64,000 bases of DNA. Source: ZC4RG17 sp035304485. GTDB taxonomy: Bacteria > Actinomycetota > Acidimicrobiia > Spongiisociales > ZC4RG35. This document shows positions 63,125-64,000 of this stretch, in pieces; position 1 is the stretch's first letter; each line of letters opens with the position of its first letter. Position numbers and translations under genes: made by a program. The notes beneath the pieces were generated by a model that did not search any database, was not told where the DNA came from, and worked only from the letters and a program-made list of their open reading frames with translations. Location of the stretch: assembly GCA_035304485.1 (NCBI GenBank), contig DATGPZ010000082.1, positions 1 to 64,000 of the forward strand. The letters are read 5' to 3'.

Positions 63125-63556
63125 ATGGCCCAGTCGATCACAGCTTCGAAGCCCGTGGTGAAGCCCCGCTCGCGGGTGGTGCGGGGAATCTACTTCTGTC
63201 TCGGCCTCTTCTGCCTGGCCATGACCTATTTGAGTTGGCTGCCCGGGATCCCCACGTTCGATTTCGTGATTCTGGCCGCCTTCTTCTTCGCCCGATCGTC
63301 CGACCGGTTCCACGACTGGCTCATCAACCACCGGGTGTTCGGGAAGATGATCGCCGCCTATCGGGGCGCGGGTCTCACCCGGCGCGTCAAGACCGTGGCT
63401 GCGATCGGAATCGTGCTCTCCCTCTCCTTCTCGGGGATCTTCCTCGTGGACAACACCGTGGTGAGGGTGATCCTGGTTCTGGTGGGCCTGTATGCCCTGT
63501 GGTTCGTGTTCAGCCGGCCCACCCGAGAACCGGACGAAGGCGACCAGCCCATCTGA
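63125..63556 (+). CDS. YbaN-like (DUF454) membrane protein
   Basis: 143 residues from the ATG at 63125. GIYFCLGLFCLAMTYLSWLPGIPTFDFVILAAFFFARSS-type sequence (residues 19-57) with RFHDWLINHRVFGKMI are characteristic of DUF454. Three to four transmembrane helices. Function unknown. Divergent from fbaA. Confidence 0.83.
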   Translation: MAQSITASKPVVKPRSRVVRGIYFCLGLFCLAMTYLSWLPGIPTFDFVILAAFFFARSSDRFHDWLINHRVFGKMIAAYRGAGLTRRVKTVAAIGIVLSLSFSGIFLVDNTVVRVILVLVGLYALWFVFSRPTREPDEGDQPI

Positions 63557-63654
63557 GGTCGAAACGGCCTGACTCCCTCGGCGAGGGACCTGTTCCAGCA
63601 TCGACCGGCCGCCGATGAAGCTGCCGGCCTCGGTCGGCTCTAGCGTGTCCCAGG

Positions 63655-64000
63655 ATGTTTCGCCGGATCGGATTGGGGACCGTGCTCGCGACGACGATGA
63701 CGTCGTCGACTTTCGCTCCCGTCATCTTCGCCGTCCTGGCTACTCCGCTCCGAGAAGAGTTCGGCGCCGCTCGCTGGCAGATCGGCGCCCTGGTGACCGT
63801 CGTCACGGCGGTAGGCGCCGTCCTTTCGCCGATGGCGGGAAGCTTCGCCGACCGCTTCGCCCCCAGCCAGTCGACCGCACTCACCATCAGCGTGGCGGGG
63901 ATCAGCTACCTGGCGATCAGCCTCGCTCCGAGTTATCTGTGGGTGGCGGCGGCATCGCTGTTGTCCGGCGTCGCCCAAGCGATGGGAAACCCCTCGACCA
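63655..64000 (+). CDS. MFS transporter, N-terminal part
   Basis: Starts with ATG at 63655 and stays open to the window end, giving 115 residues. Hydrophobic helices (VLATTMTSSTFAPVIFAVLA, IGALVTVVTAVGAVLSPMAG) and the loop motif GSFADRFAPSQS between helices 2 and 3 are typical of the major facilitator superfamily. The substrate cannot be judged. Confidence 0.75.
   Translation, partial: MFRRIGLGTVLATTMTSSTFAPVIFAVLATPLREEFGAARWQIGALVTVVTAVGAVLSPMAGSFADRFAPSQSTALTISVAGISYLAISLAPSYLWVAAASLLSGVAQAMGNPST

Overview
The window is dense, high-GC DNA with many GTG/TTG starts and 1-4 base gene overlaps. The gene set is that of an aerobic, Gram-positive-type actinobacterium: an F420-type LLM oxidoreductase, an HbhA-like protein beside an XRE regulator as in mycobacteria, a caa3 cytochrome oxidase, a class II aldolase and many lipoproteins. 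Long Thr-rich linkers and several leaderless-looking promoters fit as well. A deep-branching, Acidimicrobiia-like actinobacterium is my best guess, but it is inference; no rRNA or tRNA gene is visible.

Layout. 1-7.6 kb: end of an aerobic CO dehydrogenase / xanthine dehydrogenase-type molybdenum hydroxylase locus (coxL end, coxM, MoxR ATPase, VWA CoxE, an XdhC maturation factor split in two, MocA-type cytidylyltransferase). It is interrupted by a divergent AbiEi/DUF559 gene framed by inverted-repeat hairpins, and by a bacterial release-factor-like (Vms1/baeRF) gene. 7.7-9.5 kb: DUF4332 protein, a triplicated ~155 bp repeat, HbhA-like protein and XRE regulator. 9.7-19.5 kb: DAHP synthase-tyrA, M20 amidohydrolase, glnE, nadE, class IV aminotransferase, M23 peptidase. 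19.6-28.6 kb: lipoprotein, mgtE, greA, a selenocysteine-containing selD, 2Fe-2S protein, alpha/beta hydrolase, penicillin acylase family protein, two membrane proteins. 28.8-35.9 kb: caa3 oxidase genes (ctaF, E, D, C), a thioredoxin-fold lipoprotein, ctaB, a tiny membrane protein and lgt. 35.9-38 kb: a Phe/Tyr leader peptide and attenuator before a second DAHP synthase fused to chorismate mutase, then an LLM oxidoreductase.

38-45.6 kb: a TetR-controlled operon with two tandem S-adenosylhomocysteine hydrolase-like proteins, a CUT1-type ABC importer without ATPase, and a COG0402 deaminase-like amidohydrolase. This is the best candidate for an undescribed system: uptake and salvage of S-adenosyl- or S-inosylhomocysteine or a related nucleoside. 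45.6-51.4 kb: complete seven-gene Mrp Na+/H+ antiporter operon. 51.5-64 kb: YbdK-type carboxylate-amine ligase, TagA glycosylase, a membrane-anchored sulfite-oxidase-fold molybdoenzyme, a repeat island, sulfurtransferase, a stand-alone FEN-type exonuclease, a Mut7-C protein, an nhaA / zinc-ribbon / FAD oxidoreductase operon, fructose-bisphosphate aldolase, a DUF454 protein and the start of an MFS transporter.

Connecting themes: molybdenum enzymes and cofactor work (cox locus, MocA, sulfite-oxidase family), aromatic amino acid synthesis with two differently equipped DAHP synthases, sodium/proton exchange (Mrp, NhaA), and a caa3 respiratory chain. A heptamer array (GTCGGAA-type) directly behind four stop codons is an unexplained genome-level signature.
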